A DNA stretch of 64,000 bases, taken from NCBI RefSeq assembly GCF_036417355.1, contig NZ_CP143889.1, forward strand, positions 3,100,001-3,164,000. Direction: 5' to 3'. The DNA is from Akkermansia sp. RCC_12PD. Its GTDB lineage: Bacteria > Verrucomicrobiota > Verrucomicrobiia > Verrucomicrobiales > Akkermansiaceae. Under the pieces are notes generated by a model. That model saw only the letters and a list, made by a program, of their open reading frames with translations. It did no database searches and was not told the origin of the DNA. Positions 41,278 through 50,339 of this stretch are shown here, one piece after another; the stretch's first letter is position 1, and each line of letters opens with the position of its first letter. Both the position numbers and the translations under genes were made by a program.

Positions 41278-44200
41278 TCAGGCAGATATGCTCATTACAG
41301 ATTTATTTGAATTTTCTCCGCATTCACTTTGTATCATTTTCTGAAACATTTCCTTCATCCATGATTGGATCAATTCCGGTTTTTGTTTTACCAATTGTGT
41401 GATTTTTCCATGAACGTGGGCAATTTCCTCATTACCTTCAGCCTGATGAACATATGTTTTTGTCAGATAAGGCTCCAATCTTTTTGTGGCGTCTGCATCA
41501 CAGAACCAATGTGGATTTGAACTATAAAAGCCAAATAGGTGAAGACCGGAGGATGTTTCCTGCCGCAGTATCGCCAGGGGGTCTCCATAATGTTGAAAAA
41601 GAGATGAAAACGTTTTTTTCTCCCTTATTTGTGCATGCGCCGGAGAAATATACTTTCCCTGATGCATAGGTGATTTGCCACTGAAATCGAGCGGCCACGG
41701 ACACCCCCAAACGCCCATGTGGAGATGAGGAAAATCTTTTTTCAACCGGACCGCCAAAATCAGCGCTACGAGAGCATCCTTGCAGATACCTGTCAGAAGA
41801 ATAGATTTGAGGGAGGGCATCTTTCTTATTTCACGTTCTATATCAAGGCACATGCGGTCCAGCAGAAGAAGCCCTTCCCATTGATGATACTTCATGCAAA
41901 TAAAGGGATGCCGAAAGTTCAGCCATACGGAATTAGTGCCGTCACAGGGATTGATGAGCAATTCATCCGCGTACTTGTTCACTTCATTGATGGAAGAAGT
42001 ACAATGATAACTGAGATACTGGTAGTTGCCCTCTTCCATTTCATAAAATTCCTCCCTTCCCCAGTTGTCCCATTGAAGAACAAGCTTCTCTTCATCATGC
42101 TGTAGAATGACTGCAGCATCATTGCGGTGGAGCCTGCGTCCCCGTTTTCCCTCTATATGGAATTGGTCCGTCCACTGGGGATGCCTGATGACGATGTCCT
42201 CTGCAGGTTCCTCTTTCATTGAGGGGGACTCTGAAGAAGCAGAACCTGGCAATAGAGGGGAGGAATAATAAAACTCCCCGGCCTCGTCCTCCAGAATGGG
42301 AATTATCCTTCCATGATCGATGAGGGACTGAATATAGGCATTTTCCACAGATGCATGATGCTTGGGACTCCCGGAAGCCCTCAAATTCATATCCGTATCT
42401 CCCAAATAATAGAGTTGGGCATCCGGAAATAGATAATCCGCCAGGCAAAGAGCTTTGCTCAATGTTGTAAAGTTGGGCGTACTCCGATGAACTGCTCCCG
42501 GCATGAATTTCCAGTTTTTCAGTCCTTCCCGGCAGGCAAATTCATTGGAGCACCCCAATTCTTCATTATTGAAATAGATTTCCGGGATTTCAGGAAGCAT
42601 ATCCATATGCCTTTCCGCAGGAGAAAAAGCCAGATACCCATAAAAGCATGAAATCAAAAGGATATCCGTTCTCGTTCCCGCCAAACCGGAATTCAGGTTA
42701 TCCATTTTATTAACCCTCATGATTTTATCACAGGAATCAACAAACGCTGAATAATTGCGTTTCAAGTTCCGTTTATTAGAGACGATGCATATTCGTTTCT
42801 CACGTCCTTCAGAAGCCAGCAAACCCTGATATTCTTCATTTCCGCTCAATCTTGCCAACAGCTTCCATTCCTCTTCCGTATCAATTTGCAAACAACACGG
42901 AAAATCGTTTAAATACGGGCGCGAATCATTATCAAAGAGAGTTCCGGATTCCTGAAAATGCTTTTGTGTGATAGCATTAATATTGCCATCAAAGAAATAG
43001 AAAAATTTCCTGGCATCCTGTTCGCGATGAGCCACGTGGAATTGTCCATCCAGATGGCCGATCATTTTAATTCTATGGGCCGTATAGGCTGAGTGAATTT
43101 CTCCTTTTTCCATGTCTTCCGCCATCTGGCGCAGAAGCCCGGCCCTGCGAAAAGGAGAAGTCGGCTGAAGAATGGCAAACATTTTGCAAGAGATCCCGGA
43201 CAGAACCTGATGAATGCAATTTTCCATTCTCTTATCATTCACCTTTTCCCGGACATAACGGATACCTTCCCGGCGGCAGTATTCCATAATTTCTTCACTA
43301 TCAGTACTGACAATCGGCATGAATCCTTCCTGAAGGGCATATGAAACGGAATACTGGAACAAGGGACGCCCTGCAAATAATCGGCAGTTTTTGCCGGGGC
43401 AGCGTTCCGAGTCTTTCTTGGCCGGAATAACGGCCAGTTTAGGAATCAAATGCGAGGCTGCGTCTTCTTTAGCTGGCTTAAAGATAGAAGAAACGGATTT
43501 TTTCAGTAACCGGGGCAGCCTGAGTTCCATTTTTCCCGACCATTGCTTGCCGTCGTCATACCGGGGCATGATGGGATGGCCGTGATGCAAGCATGTCACC
43601 TTGAGGCGCGGCCTGCATTCACGCAGTATGTTCCCATTGGAAGCCACCATGGAAAAAAAATTCTCCAGACGGCGCATGTATTCCTTAATATCCGGCCTGC
43701 CGGGAGCAAAGACGGGGCCATCCATGTAACTGAGATAAAGTTCCTCATCCTGGTCAAGCCGGATAATGTATTCAGCCAGGGCTTCCGGGGATGAAAAATC
43801 CCCGGCATTGACAAAACGGGAAGGGTTGACTTCTTTTTCGGCGTCCGGTGCCCCCCAATAAATGGGAAGGGAAAGGGCGGCCAGGGAATCAATCAGTTTT
43901 TCAGTCGTGTAGCCGGCAGCGGGATAGTTTTCAAAGGCAATCGTGAATTTATAGGATGAACAGAAGGCAATCTTATCCCGAACACGTTCTCCCATGTTGT
44001 TCAGAACCGTACCCCCGCAATCTACGGTTTTGTATTGGGAAAGAAGGCGCATAAAATAAATTCTTTCCGGAGAGTTGCCATTGGAATATACGAAGTTGCA
44101 AAAACGGGTATGCCTGGACAAAAGGGATCTTTTATCCTTGGGATACTGTTCCACAACCCCTGTCTGCTTTATATAATTCCTTTCCATCCAGTTGGGAAGA

Positions 44201-44490
44201 CGCAAATGGCATTCGGGATAGGGGACATCCTCCCTCATGAATGAAATGGCATAATCGCATTCATCCCACAACGGCTTTACGGATTCGGCCGTATAGAAAA
44301 CCCGGACGCCTTTAAAATAGTGGTGCGCATTTCCAAAAACGGAGTAAATCAGCAAATCTGCTTCATCCTGATTATCCACAATAACCATATTCAGCCGTTC
44401 CTTTAAAACTGCTGATAAAATAAAATCATGCGGATTAAATCCCTGCCAAAAGTCGGCAAAGGCCACGCGAGTTAATTTTTTATTATTCAT
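41278..44490 (-). CDS. Trifunctional fusion: GT10 fucosyltransferase, CMP-sialate synthetase, GT29-like sialyltransferase
   Basis: About 1,070 residues. I start at the ATG that overlaps the upstream stop (ATGA, 44490). Residues 1-290 resemble GT10 alpha-1,3/4-fucosyltransferases: the donor motif is FTIAFENYPAAGYTTEKLID then SLPIYWGAP (182-214). Residues 351-560 resemble CMP-N-acylneuraminate cytidylyltransferase (LAVIPAKKDSERCPGKNCRL, VSTDSEEIMEYC, LQPTSPFRR, IDTEEEWKLL). Residues 566-735 resemble GT29: ICIVSNKRNLKRNYSAFVDS then KIMRVNK and GTRTD match sialylmotif L, and TTLSKALCLADYLFPDAQLY with HHASVE resembles the S and VS region. Residues 767-826 hold the shared HPQW/WDxWG module. The last 240 residues (SILLTGICKDALVALILAVR) are unassigned and hydrolase-like at best. 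It would load and transfer sialic acid and add fucose. Confidence 0.75.
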   Translation of the reverse strand: MNNKKLTRVAFADFWQGFNPHDFILSAVLKERLNMVIVDNQDEADLLIYSVFGNAHHYFKGVRVFYTAESVKPLWDECDYAISFMREDVPYPECHLRLPNWMERNYIKQTGVVEQYPKDKRSLLSRHTRFCNFVYSNGNSPERIYFMRLLSQYKTVDCGGTVLNNMGERVRDKIAFCSSYKFTIAFENYPAAGYTTEKLIDSLAALSLPIYWGAPDAEKEVNPSRFVNAGDFSSPEALAEYIIRLDQDEELYLSYMDGPVFAPGRPDIKEYMRRLENFFSMVASNGNILRECRPRLKVTCLHHGHPIMPRYDDGKQWSGKMELRLPRLLKKSVSSIFKPAKEDAASHLIPKLAVIPAKKDSERCPGKNCRLFAGRPLFQYSVSYALQEGFMPIVSTDSEEIMEYCRREGIRYVREKVNDKRMENCIHQVLSGISCKMFAILQPTSPFRRAGLLRQMAEDMEKGEIHSAYTAHRIKMIGHLDGQFHVAHREQDARKFFYFFDGNINAITQKHFQESGTLFDNDSRPYLNDFPCCLQIDTEEEWKLLARLSGNEEYQGLLASEGREKRICIVSNKRNLKRNYSAFVDSCDKIMRVNKMDNLNSGLAGTRTDILLISCFYGYLAFSPAERHMDMLPEIPEIYFNNEELGCSNEFACREGLKNWKFMPGAVHRSTPNFTTLSKALCLADYLFPDAQLYYLGDTDMNLRASGSPKHHASVENAYIQSLIDHGRIIPILEDEAGEFYYSSPLLPGSASSESPSMKEEPAEDIVIRHPQWTDQFHIEGKRGRRLHRNDAAVILQHDEEKLVLQWDNWGREEFYEMEEGNYQYLSYHCTSSINEVNKYADELLINPCDGTNSVWLNFRHPFICMKYHQWEGLLLLDRMCLDIEREIRKMPSLKSILLTGICKDALVALILAVRLKKDFPHLHMGVWGCPWPLDFSGKSPMHQGKYISPAHAQIREKKTFSSLFQHYGDPLAILRQETSSGLHLFGFYSSNPHWFCDADATKRLEPYLTKTYVHQAEGNEEIAHVHGKITQLVKQKPELIQSWMKEMFQKMIQSECGENSNKSVMSISA

Positions 44491-46850
44491 ACCAGCTTCC
44501 TCAACCATGCATGCCCCCCATATTTGGAAAGCGATTTATCCTTCACCAGAATTTTAACCCTATGTTTAAGCCCCATAAGATAATAACGGTTAAATACCAA
44601 AGTCTCAGGGAACAAATATTCCGGTCCTAGAACAAGGGGATGTCTGCCAACCACATATTTGTTGAGGTGGCTTTCATCATGCCAGACAGCTATAATTCCA
44701 TTGTCAAGATCCCGTTTAACAGCCCCGGCCAGTTCCCGGCACATGGAAAGAAAGTCCTTAGTCCTTCCTCCATTAAATCCTCCAGCGACATAGTATTCCC
44801 CCTGTTCGGGAAGAATCCGCGCTTCGGACATTCCGTTCTTTTCATAGGGATAACAGGAACGGGTGTTTCCGTAATATCCCGGATGAAGAGTTACTGCAAT
44901 CCCCTGCCGGTCATTCGGAAATATTTCTTCTCCAATGGGGGAAACCGGCAATAACGTACCATTCATAAAGTAAATGTAGTCATATTCCTGCAATTCTTTC
45001 TGAACACTTAAGAAAGTTTCAAAACGCCTTAAGGTTTCCATCGGCCAGGGATAGAACGGCTTGATGACAAGCGTTACGTCATCAGGAGTTTTAACTTCAT
45101 TATGATCCGTGAACAAAAAATAGCGGACGTCATGGCCTGGAAGGAAATATTGTTTGGCGGCTGCATAAAAATCTTTCCAAAACGCCATATAGCGTCCCGT
45201 GGCGATATATAATACGGCCACTTTCTTTCTCTGTGAGGAAGGAGAATTCTGTTGTTCCCCGTTTCCTGAAAGGAAAAACGAACCATCATCCCTCCTTCTG
45301 AATGTCTCCGTTCCCCATTGGTCCCACTTAAGAGTCACTTCTTCATCGGTCAAGGAAAGAACGTCAGCCCAGTCATTCCTTTGAAAACGGCATGCCCTGC
45401 CGCCAAAAATACGTACGATGTCGTACCATTGGGGATGACCGATTTCCATGAAGGATTCGGCATTGAACCGGCTGTGAGAGATCTGCCAGTTTCTTCCCCG
45501 GAAGTCCCCCGGCACCAGTCCCCCCCGCATCACGGAAGCATTGTTGGTCTGAATAACCAGGTGCATTGGAAGAGACATCTCCTGCACGTAACGGATACGG
45601 TTGCAGCTTCCGGTGTCAATCATGAGCTTGTGCATGAGATTGTCTTCCGTAAACCCGTATCCGGAATGTCCCAGCCTGGGAGAAATCTCGGAGATCCTTC
45701 CGGGATCCTGTTCACAGGTGATTAATTTTTCAAGGACATCCCTGCTGAATACCATGGTGGGTCCAAAACAGCTGAAAAAGCCATTCCCGCAAAGTGGATA
45801 ACCCCCACGGGCGTTCAGATATTGGCCGAAGCCGCAGTAATAACTGCTGAATTCCCGTGGAAGATGTTGATGGAAGTCATTGATGGATTTAAAATAGTCT
45901 CTTCCGTACAAGTCATCGTCGTCAATTTTGGCAAAAAGGTCGTAGTCGGAAATATCCAGATCCCGTATTGCATCCAAAAAGTTGGAAAGCTGGTTTTTAT
46001 TCGGGAACAGTCTCATTGTCAGGCGTCCTTCCTGGATGAAATGTTCAAAAAGAGGAAGAACAGTCTTTCGGTATGTAGCTTCCGGTATGCCTTTAACAGC
46101 GGCAAAAACATGGAAATTCTCATAGCTTTGATCCATCATGCACCAGATTTGCCTCTGTAAGTCCGTTAAGCGCCTGTAGGAAGAAAGACAGGCCGCAATA
46201 CGGCAGGCCGGTCTTTTTTTTGTCCGTTCATGCTGGTAGAATAAATTGTGACGGGCAACCCGGATATGAAGCTCCCCGTTGCTGTTGGCCGCCTCCAAGG
46301 CAATATCCGTTGGCAGCCGATAATCGGCAAAAACCTGAATGACTTTTTCCCGTTTGCAAGAGGGGATTACCATGGCATGCGTTCCCCATACATAGGGAGT
46401 ATTGAAGTCGGTCTTTCCCGTTTTGAAATCTTCAAACAAAAGTTCATCAGACTCAAATGGATTTCCCTGAGGCGACCAGACGGCATGGTGAAAAAGCCTG
46501 AAAATATCCGTTTCCGGGTGTTCCTTCATCTCTTTCCTCAAAGCCGCCTCCAAACGTGATGAAGCTACCATGGGAACGGCATCGCTTTCTCCGAAGATGA
46601 TCAAATCATTTCCGGCATATCTCCTGTCTTCCAGCATCCGTATGAAGGATGCTCTCAGGGAACGCACATGGGAGCGTTCCGCGGAACAAGGATCCCGTCC
46701 GATAAATGCGGCGCTTTCCTTCTCCCGTGTATCCTTCAAGGATGAAAGATCCCGGGTGGAAGGATAGAGCTCCAATTCATATCCCATCCGGTGCAGTTCA
46801 GAAGCTCCTTCCGCCATCTCTCCGGAAGATATAATCAAGACGCATTTCAT
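44487..46850 (-). CDS. Fusion glycosyltransferase: GT25-like, GT2, shared module and GT6 (ABO-type)
   Basis: 787 residues. Residues 1-210 look like a GT25 domain (SAERSHVRSLRASFIRMLED, NDLIIFGESDAVP). Residues 216-440 form a GT2 domain (RIAACLSSYRRLTDLQRQIW, FAKIDDDDLYGRDYF with its acidic metal motif at 310-313, and EDNLMH). Residues 468-527 hold the shared module (GHPQWYDIVRIFGG, RNDWADVL, LKWDQWGTETF). Residues 541-787 are a GT6 domain: VAVLYIATGRYMAFWKDFYA, YIYFMNGTLLP, EYYVAGGFNGGRTKDFLSMC and the highly diagnostic AVWHDESHLNKYVVGRHPLV then LGPEYLF. GT6 includes the animal blood-group A and B transferases. The DxD of animal enzymes is replaced by MNGT, as in metal-independent bacterial members. 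It overlaps the next gene by ATGA. Confidence 0.8.
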   Translation of the reverse strand: MKCVLIISSGEMAEGASELHRMGYELELYPSTRDLSSLKDTREKESAAFIGRDPCSAERSHVRSLRASFIRMLEDRRYAGNDLIIFGESDAVPMVASSRLEAALRKEMKEHPETDIFRLFHHAVWSPQGNPFESDELLFEDFKTGKTDFNTPYVWGTHAMVIPSCKREKVIQVFADYRLPTDIALEAANSNGELHIRVARHNLFYQHERTKKRPACRIAACLSSYRRLTDLQRQIWCMMDQSYENFHVFAAVKGIPEATYRKTVLPLFEHFIQEGRLTMRLFPNKNQLSNFLDAIRDLDISDYDLFAKIDDDDLYGRDYFKSINDFHQHLPREFSSYYCGFGQYLNARGGYPLCGNGFFSCFGPTMVFSRDVLEKLITCEQDPGRISEISPRLGHSGYGFTEDNLMHKLMIDTGSCNRIRYVQEMSLPMHLVIQTNNASVMRGGLVPGDFRGRNWQISHSRFNAESFMEIGHPQWYDIVRIFGGRACRFQRNDWADVLSLTDEEVTLKWDQWGTETFRRRDDGSFFLSGNGEQQNSPSSQRKKVAVLYIATGRYMAFWKDFYAAAKQYFLPGHDVRYFLFTDHNEVKTPDDVTLVIKPFYPWPMETLRRFETFLSVQKELQEYDYIYFMNGTLLPVSPIGEEIFPNDRQGIAVTLHPGYYGNTRSCYPYEKNGMSEARILPEQGEYYVAGGFNGGRTKDFLSMCRELAGAVKRDLDNGIIAVWHDESHLNKYVVGRHPLVLGPEYLFPETLVFNRYYLMGLKHRVKILVKDKSLSKYGGHAWLRKLV

Positions 46851-46862
46851 AAAATTTAAATG

Positions 46863-49118
46863 TTAAAGTTTAATCCAGGAAGGGCAGAAAATATCCTGTT
46901 CATCTTCAATATTTCCGGTAAACCACTGTTTTTGAATGAAAACCCGTTGCTGGGAGCCCAGCCACGCCCCCCACCAGGAAAAGGAGGAGCAAGAGAGGAC
47001 AAGTTCCTGCATGGCCGTTAATTCCCGGAGGGCATCCAGTGTTTCATGTTCATCCATGACTATTTCAAAACGCTTGGCTTTCGGGACACTTTCCACCAGC
47101 TTCCGGGCCAGTTCAGGAGAGTCGGAGAAAACAACCAGTGTTCTGATATTGTCGGAAAGTCTTTTAAACGCCTCATTAAGGAAGGCGCCATCCGGCGTGT
47201 GATACATATCCGCTCTCTGAAGGTAATCTCCTATCCTCAGATGAACGCCGGCAGTTCCTTCCTGCACGGGCGCTATGAGAGACTGGAACAGGGAACGTAT
47301 TTCTTCAGCAAAATCCTCAAAATACCGTTCACTCTGAAAGTAGCCGCTCAACGCGCCACGACGGACCGTATCCGGAATGGGCCTGTAAGAAAATCCGGGT
47401 TCCCGGTATGTTACAGGATCGGAATAGCCGCCATCCGGGCATGGAGAACACGCACTTCCCAAGTAAGACATCAGGTTCCAGGTGTTCAAATCGTGCCTCC
47501 AGGGAATGCGGCATCCAACGTCCGTCCTAAGCGCATGGGCATAAGTTGCGGCTATCTGGAACAAATGCCGGCCTGTACGTGAGTTTGGAAGGAATTGAGT
47601 AGTCACGTATTCAGGAGAAATCTTTTCTGAGTCAGAAGACAAAGAAAGAAACCTCCTGGAGCTGCTCTTCTTCGGTTTTCCCGCATCCAGACAAACGGCG
47701 CCCAGCAGATCAAAAGGATGTTCGTCCCGGTCGATGCGTCTTTCAAGACATTGAAGATGCAAATACCGGGATTCCCCCGGCGCATGCTGTGAAACGTAAA
47801 ATCCGAATTCCTTCAACAGATAGCTTAAAAAATCGGTATTCCACAGGGACTGATGCTGGTAGGCTTCCATAAGCATGCACAAGTCATGTTCCGGAACCGG
47901 CTTTTCCCGAAACCGTTTCTTCATGTATTGCTTGAAAGCGGGAGATATCACTCCGTGCATCAAACGAATATCACGGAAACTCAGACGCAAAAAGCCTCCC
48001 GGTTTTAAACAGCGGAATGCCTCTGCAAAAAAATGGCAGGCCTCCACGGGCGTAACTTTGTCAATCCCATATTCCAGATAGAATGCATCTACCGAGTCAT
48101 CTTTCCACGGAAGCGGACGGGTAATGTCATAGTTGGGGGAGTCCAAATTCAACCAGCCATTCAATCTCCGGTTACCGCACCCCAAATGAATATACTGCAG
48201 AGGAGATTGATCCATGATCTCGGCGCTGCTGGCAGAGAGTTTGCTTTCAGACCACAATCGGTACAGGGAAGGCATGCCGGGGCGCTGGTGAATCTCCATT
48301 TCCGACCCAATATAGGCATCTCCTTCTAAAAGAAGCTGTTCCATCGGCCACATTTGCCATTTCAACGTTAACTCCCCTTTATGCCCAATACTCCACCACC
48401 CATAGCAGGACGTGTCACGGCGCCGGAACACTCCGTTGGCATAAAACAGCATTTCACCCTTCCAGTGGAGATGAGTCACGTCGCAGACAACTGAAGGAAC
48501 CCTGTGGTTGAAAGTATACAGGGCATTCATAATGGCAGGCGTGCACCAGTGCGCCGTTACCATGTCATTCCCGGCATCCGGGTAATGGACATTGCTCATG
48601 TAAAGACGGCCTGTCGACTTCAGCCTCCCTTCAAGTTTCCCTACCAGTTCACCCACGATCACATCCTCCGCCCCGCAATCCGCAAAGCCGGGCGCCTCCA
48701 CAAGCTTCTCCACCATGCCCCTTTTCAGAAAATAACCCGCTCCCCCACTCGGAGAGTTGCGCATGGACACCAGCGCATCCCCGATCAAGTCGTACTCATC
48801 ATCCACCACGGATTCCAAACGTTCCAAGTCCACATACGTATCGTCATCACACTTGAACAGCCACTCAAAGTCGTAGTTCTCCAGCGCATACCGAAAGAAA
48901 GACTTCACCTTCCCCGGTAGCTCGTCGTAGCCATCCGCTGTGTCCAGCACCACCGTATCCCCCCTTTCCTCTTCCAGTCCTTCCTTTCCTCCCACAAAGA
49001 ACACGCATTCTATCCCATCCGCCGGATGCTCCAGCCACGTCTCCCTCACCGCATCCCTCTTTTCCTTCATCCGCTGGCACGAGCAGATTCCTACCAGTAT
49101 CTTCACTTGCTTTTTCAT
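46863..49118 (-). CDS. Fusion: GT31 galactosyltransferase-like, shared module, SAM methyltransferase-like, GT11 alpha-1,2-fucosyltransferase
   Basis: 751 residues with AAAGGAG before the start. Residues 5-205 resemble GT31: ILVGICSCQRMKEKRDAVRE, WLFKCDDDTYVDLERL (DDD at 91-93) and GAGYFLKRGMVEKLVE with ED at 151-152. Residues 212-271 are a divergent copy of the shared module (LTLKWQMWPMEQLLL). Residues 308-470 are methyltransferase-like (YIHLGCGNRRLNGWLNLDSP, FRCLKPGGFLRLSFRDIR). The HLGCGN SAM loop is intact, and I infer no substrate. Residues 504-751 match GT11: TGRHLFQIAATYAHAL, GVHLRIGDYLQRADMYHTPD (626-632) and LSCSSFSWWGAWLGSQ (708-723). It may add beta-1,3-Gal and then alpha-1,2-Fuc, an H-antigen-like order. 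Confidence 0.75.
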   Translation of the reverse strand: MKKQVKILVGICSCQRMKEKRDAVRETWLEHPADGIECVFFVGGKEGLEEERGDTVVLDTADGYDELPGKVKSFFRYALENYDFEWLFKCDDDTYVDLERLESVVDDEYDLIGDALVSMRNSPSGGAGYFLKRGMVEKLVEAPGFADCGAEDVIVGELVGKLEGRLKSTGRLYMSNVHYPDAGNDMVTAHWCTPAIMNALYTFNHRVPSVVCDVTHLHWKGEMLFYANGVFRRRDTSCYGWWSIGHKGELTLKWQMWPMEQLLLEGDAYIGSEMEIHQRPGMPSLYRLWSESKLSASSAEIMDQSPLQYIHLGCGNRRLNGWLNLDSPNYDITRPLPWKDDSVDAFYLEYGIDKVTPVEACHFFAEAFRCLKPGGFLRLSFRDIRLMHGVISPAFKQYMKKRFREKPVPEHDLCMLMEAYQHQSLWNTDFLSYLLKEFGFYVSQHAPGESRYLHLQCLERRIDRDEHPFDLLGAVCLDAGKPKKSSSRRFLSLSSDSEKISPEYVTTQFLPNSRTGRHLFQIAATYAHALRTDVGCRIPWRHDLNTWNLMSYLGSACSPCPDGGYSDPVTYREPGFSYRPIPDTVRRGALSGYFQSERYFEDFAEEIRSLFQSLIAPVQEGTAGVHLRIGDYLQRADMYHTPDGAFLNEAFKRLSDNIRTLVVFSDSPELARKLVESVPKAKRFEIVMDEHETLDALRELTAMQELVLSCSSFSWWGAWLGSQQRVFIQKQWFTGNIEDEQDIFCPSWIKL

Positions 49119-49132
49119 GTCTTTTCTCCTTT

Positions 49133-50179
49133 CTAGGCAGGAAGCTGTTCCACCGCTTCAAAGATTTCCTCCCAGCTGGATACCGACGATTCCAGCCCTC
49201 CAAGTTCCAATCCCCGCTCACGAGCCGCCTCCGCCATGTCCCTCCTCAGGTTCGGTTCGTAGGCCATCTTGCTGGCGTAGTAGATGAAGTCCCTTTCATG
49301 GTCGCACAGCCATCCGGTTTTGCCGTGCTCCACCATCTGGCGCCAACCTCCGCGGTTGTCCACCACCAGCACGCTGCCGCTGGCCATCGCCTCAAAGCCC
49401 ACTCTCGGCCAGTTTTCCGTCGTGTCCGTGGGCTGAAGCACTATTTCACAGTGCTTGTAGAAGTCCTGCTGGCTCACCTCCCTCTGGTCGCGCGCCGTGC
49501 GTATCCACCCGTAGGGTTCTCCGATTTTCTCCCGGCTCCTCTGGTCGAAGCCCAAAAACAGGCCACGCTTGAAGAGGGGGGAGACGAAGTATTCGTAGAT
49601 GTGGAGCGTGTTGGCGGCGAATTTGTCCGCGTCCTGCCGGGAGATGCGCCCGCAGCCGAAGTATTCCCCGCTTCTCTCGGCGATGAAGGGGAAGGAGTCG
49701 TTGTGGAAGTAGGGCTTGAAGGTCATGAACGCAATGGAGGGGTCGTCGTTGCAGCGCTTGAGCAGGGGCATGTTTTTCTGGCGGACTTCTTCGTTTTGGT
49801 AAAGGAACATGGCAATGAGCCCCTGCTTCATGAGTTCCTTTTCCTTGTTGAAGAGCCAGGTCATGCAGTTGACGAAGATGGTGCGCCTGGTTTTTTGGCG
49901 GATGGCGGGGAGGTTTTCCAGGTATTCGCCGTTGCAGAATCCGATGATGGCATCCCCTTCTTCCAGGACGGACCAGTCGTTGGGAGCGTGGATATGAACG
50001 CCCAGCCCCAGCATTTCCAGGTAGAGGGCTTCGTTTTGGAAGCCGTCGTTGGTGGGGATGATGTGGACGTCAATGTCCATGTGTTTCCAGACCAGTATCT
50101 GGTGGTGGAGTTCAGTTCCGGCTCCGCCGTAGAGGCTGGGGAAGCCGTTGACATAGATTTTCTTTAAGGAGGTGCTCAT
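49133..50179 (-). CDS. GT4-family glycosyltransferase
   Basis: A 348-residue GT-B enzyme. The N-terminal NGFPSLYGGAGTELHHQILV is the acceptor-side glycine loop, and the C-terminal ENWPRVGFEAMASGSVLVVD then GGWRQMVEHGKTGWLCDHER is the nucleotide-sugar site with the E-x7-E-like pattern. It is the first gene of the operon and is more GC-rich than the next three. It lies 14 bp before the GT31/GT11 fusion, suggesting cotranscription. The donor sugar cannot be told. Confidence 0.85.
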   Translation of the reverse strand: MSTSLKKIYVNGFPSLYGGAGTELHHQILVWKHMDIDVHIIPTNDGFQNEALYLEMLGLGVHIHAPNDWSVLEEGDAIIGFCNGEYLENLPAIRQKTRRTIFVNCMTWLFNKEKELMKQGLIAMFLYQNEEVRQKNMPLLKRCNDDPSIAFMTFKPYFHNDSFPFIAERSGEYFGCGRISRQDADKFAANTLHIYEYFVSPLFKRGLFLGFDQRSREKIGEPYGWIRTARDQREVSQQDFYKHCEIVLQPTDTTENWPRVGFEAMASGSVLVVDNRGGWRQMVEHGKTGWLCDHERDFIYYASKMAYEPNLRRDMAEAARERGLELGGLESSVSSWEEIFEAVEQLPA

Positions 50180-50339
50180 GGGTTAATTCTCAAGTGGATT
50201 CACTGAGCGACGCTAGCACGCGAACTTTTATCCTGGCAATGGACAAGTTTTGAAAATATGGCAAAGAAATACCTGCCACCGGCAAGGGATACCTTCTCTT
50301 TTCGCATGTTGTCATCCGCCTCAAAAATTCACCAAATAT

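Noticed and set aside
40430-50179. Reading the glycosyltransferase operon as phage-encoded seroconversion genes
   Set aside because: It lies beyond the point where phage similarity (late motif) stops, carries no late motif, and is far larger than phage glycosylation cassettes. Host origin is more likely, though not proven.
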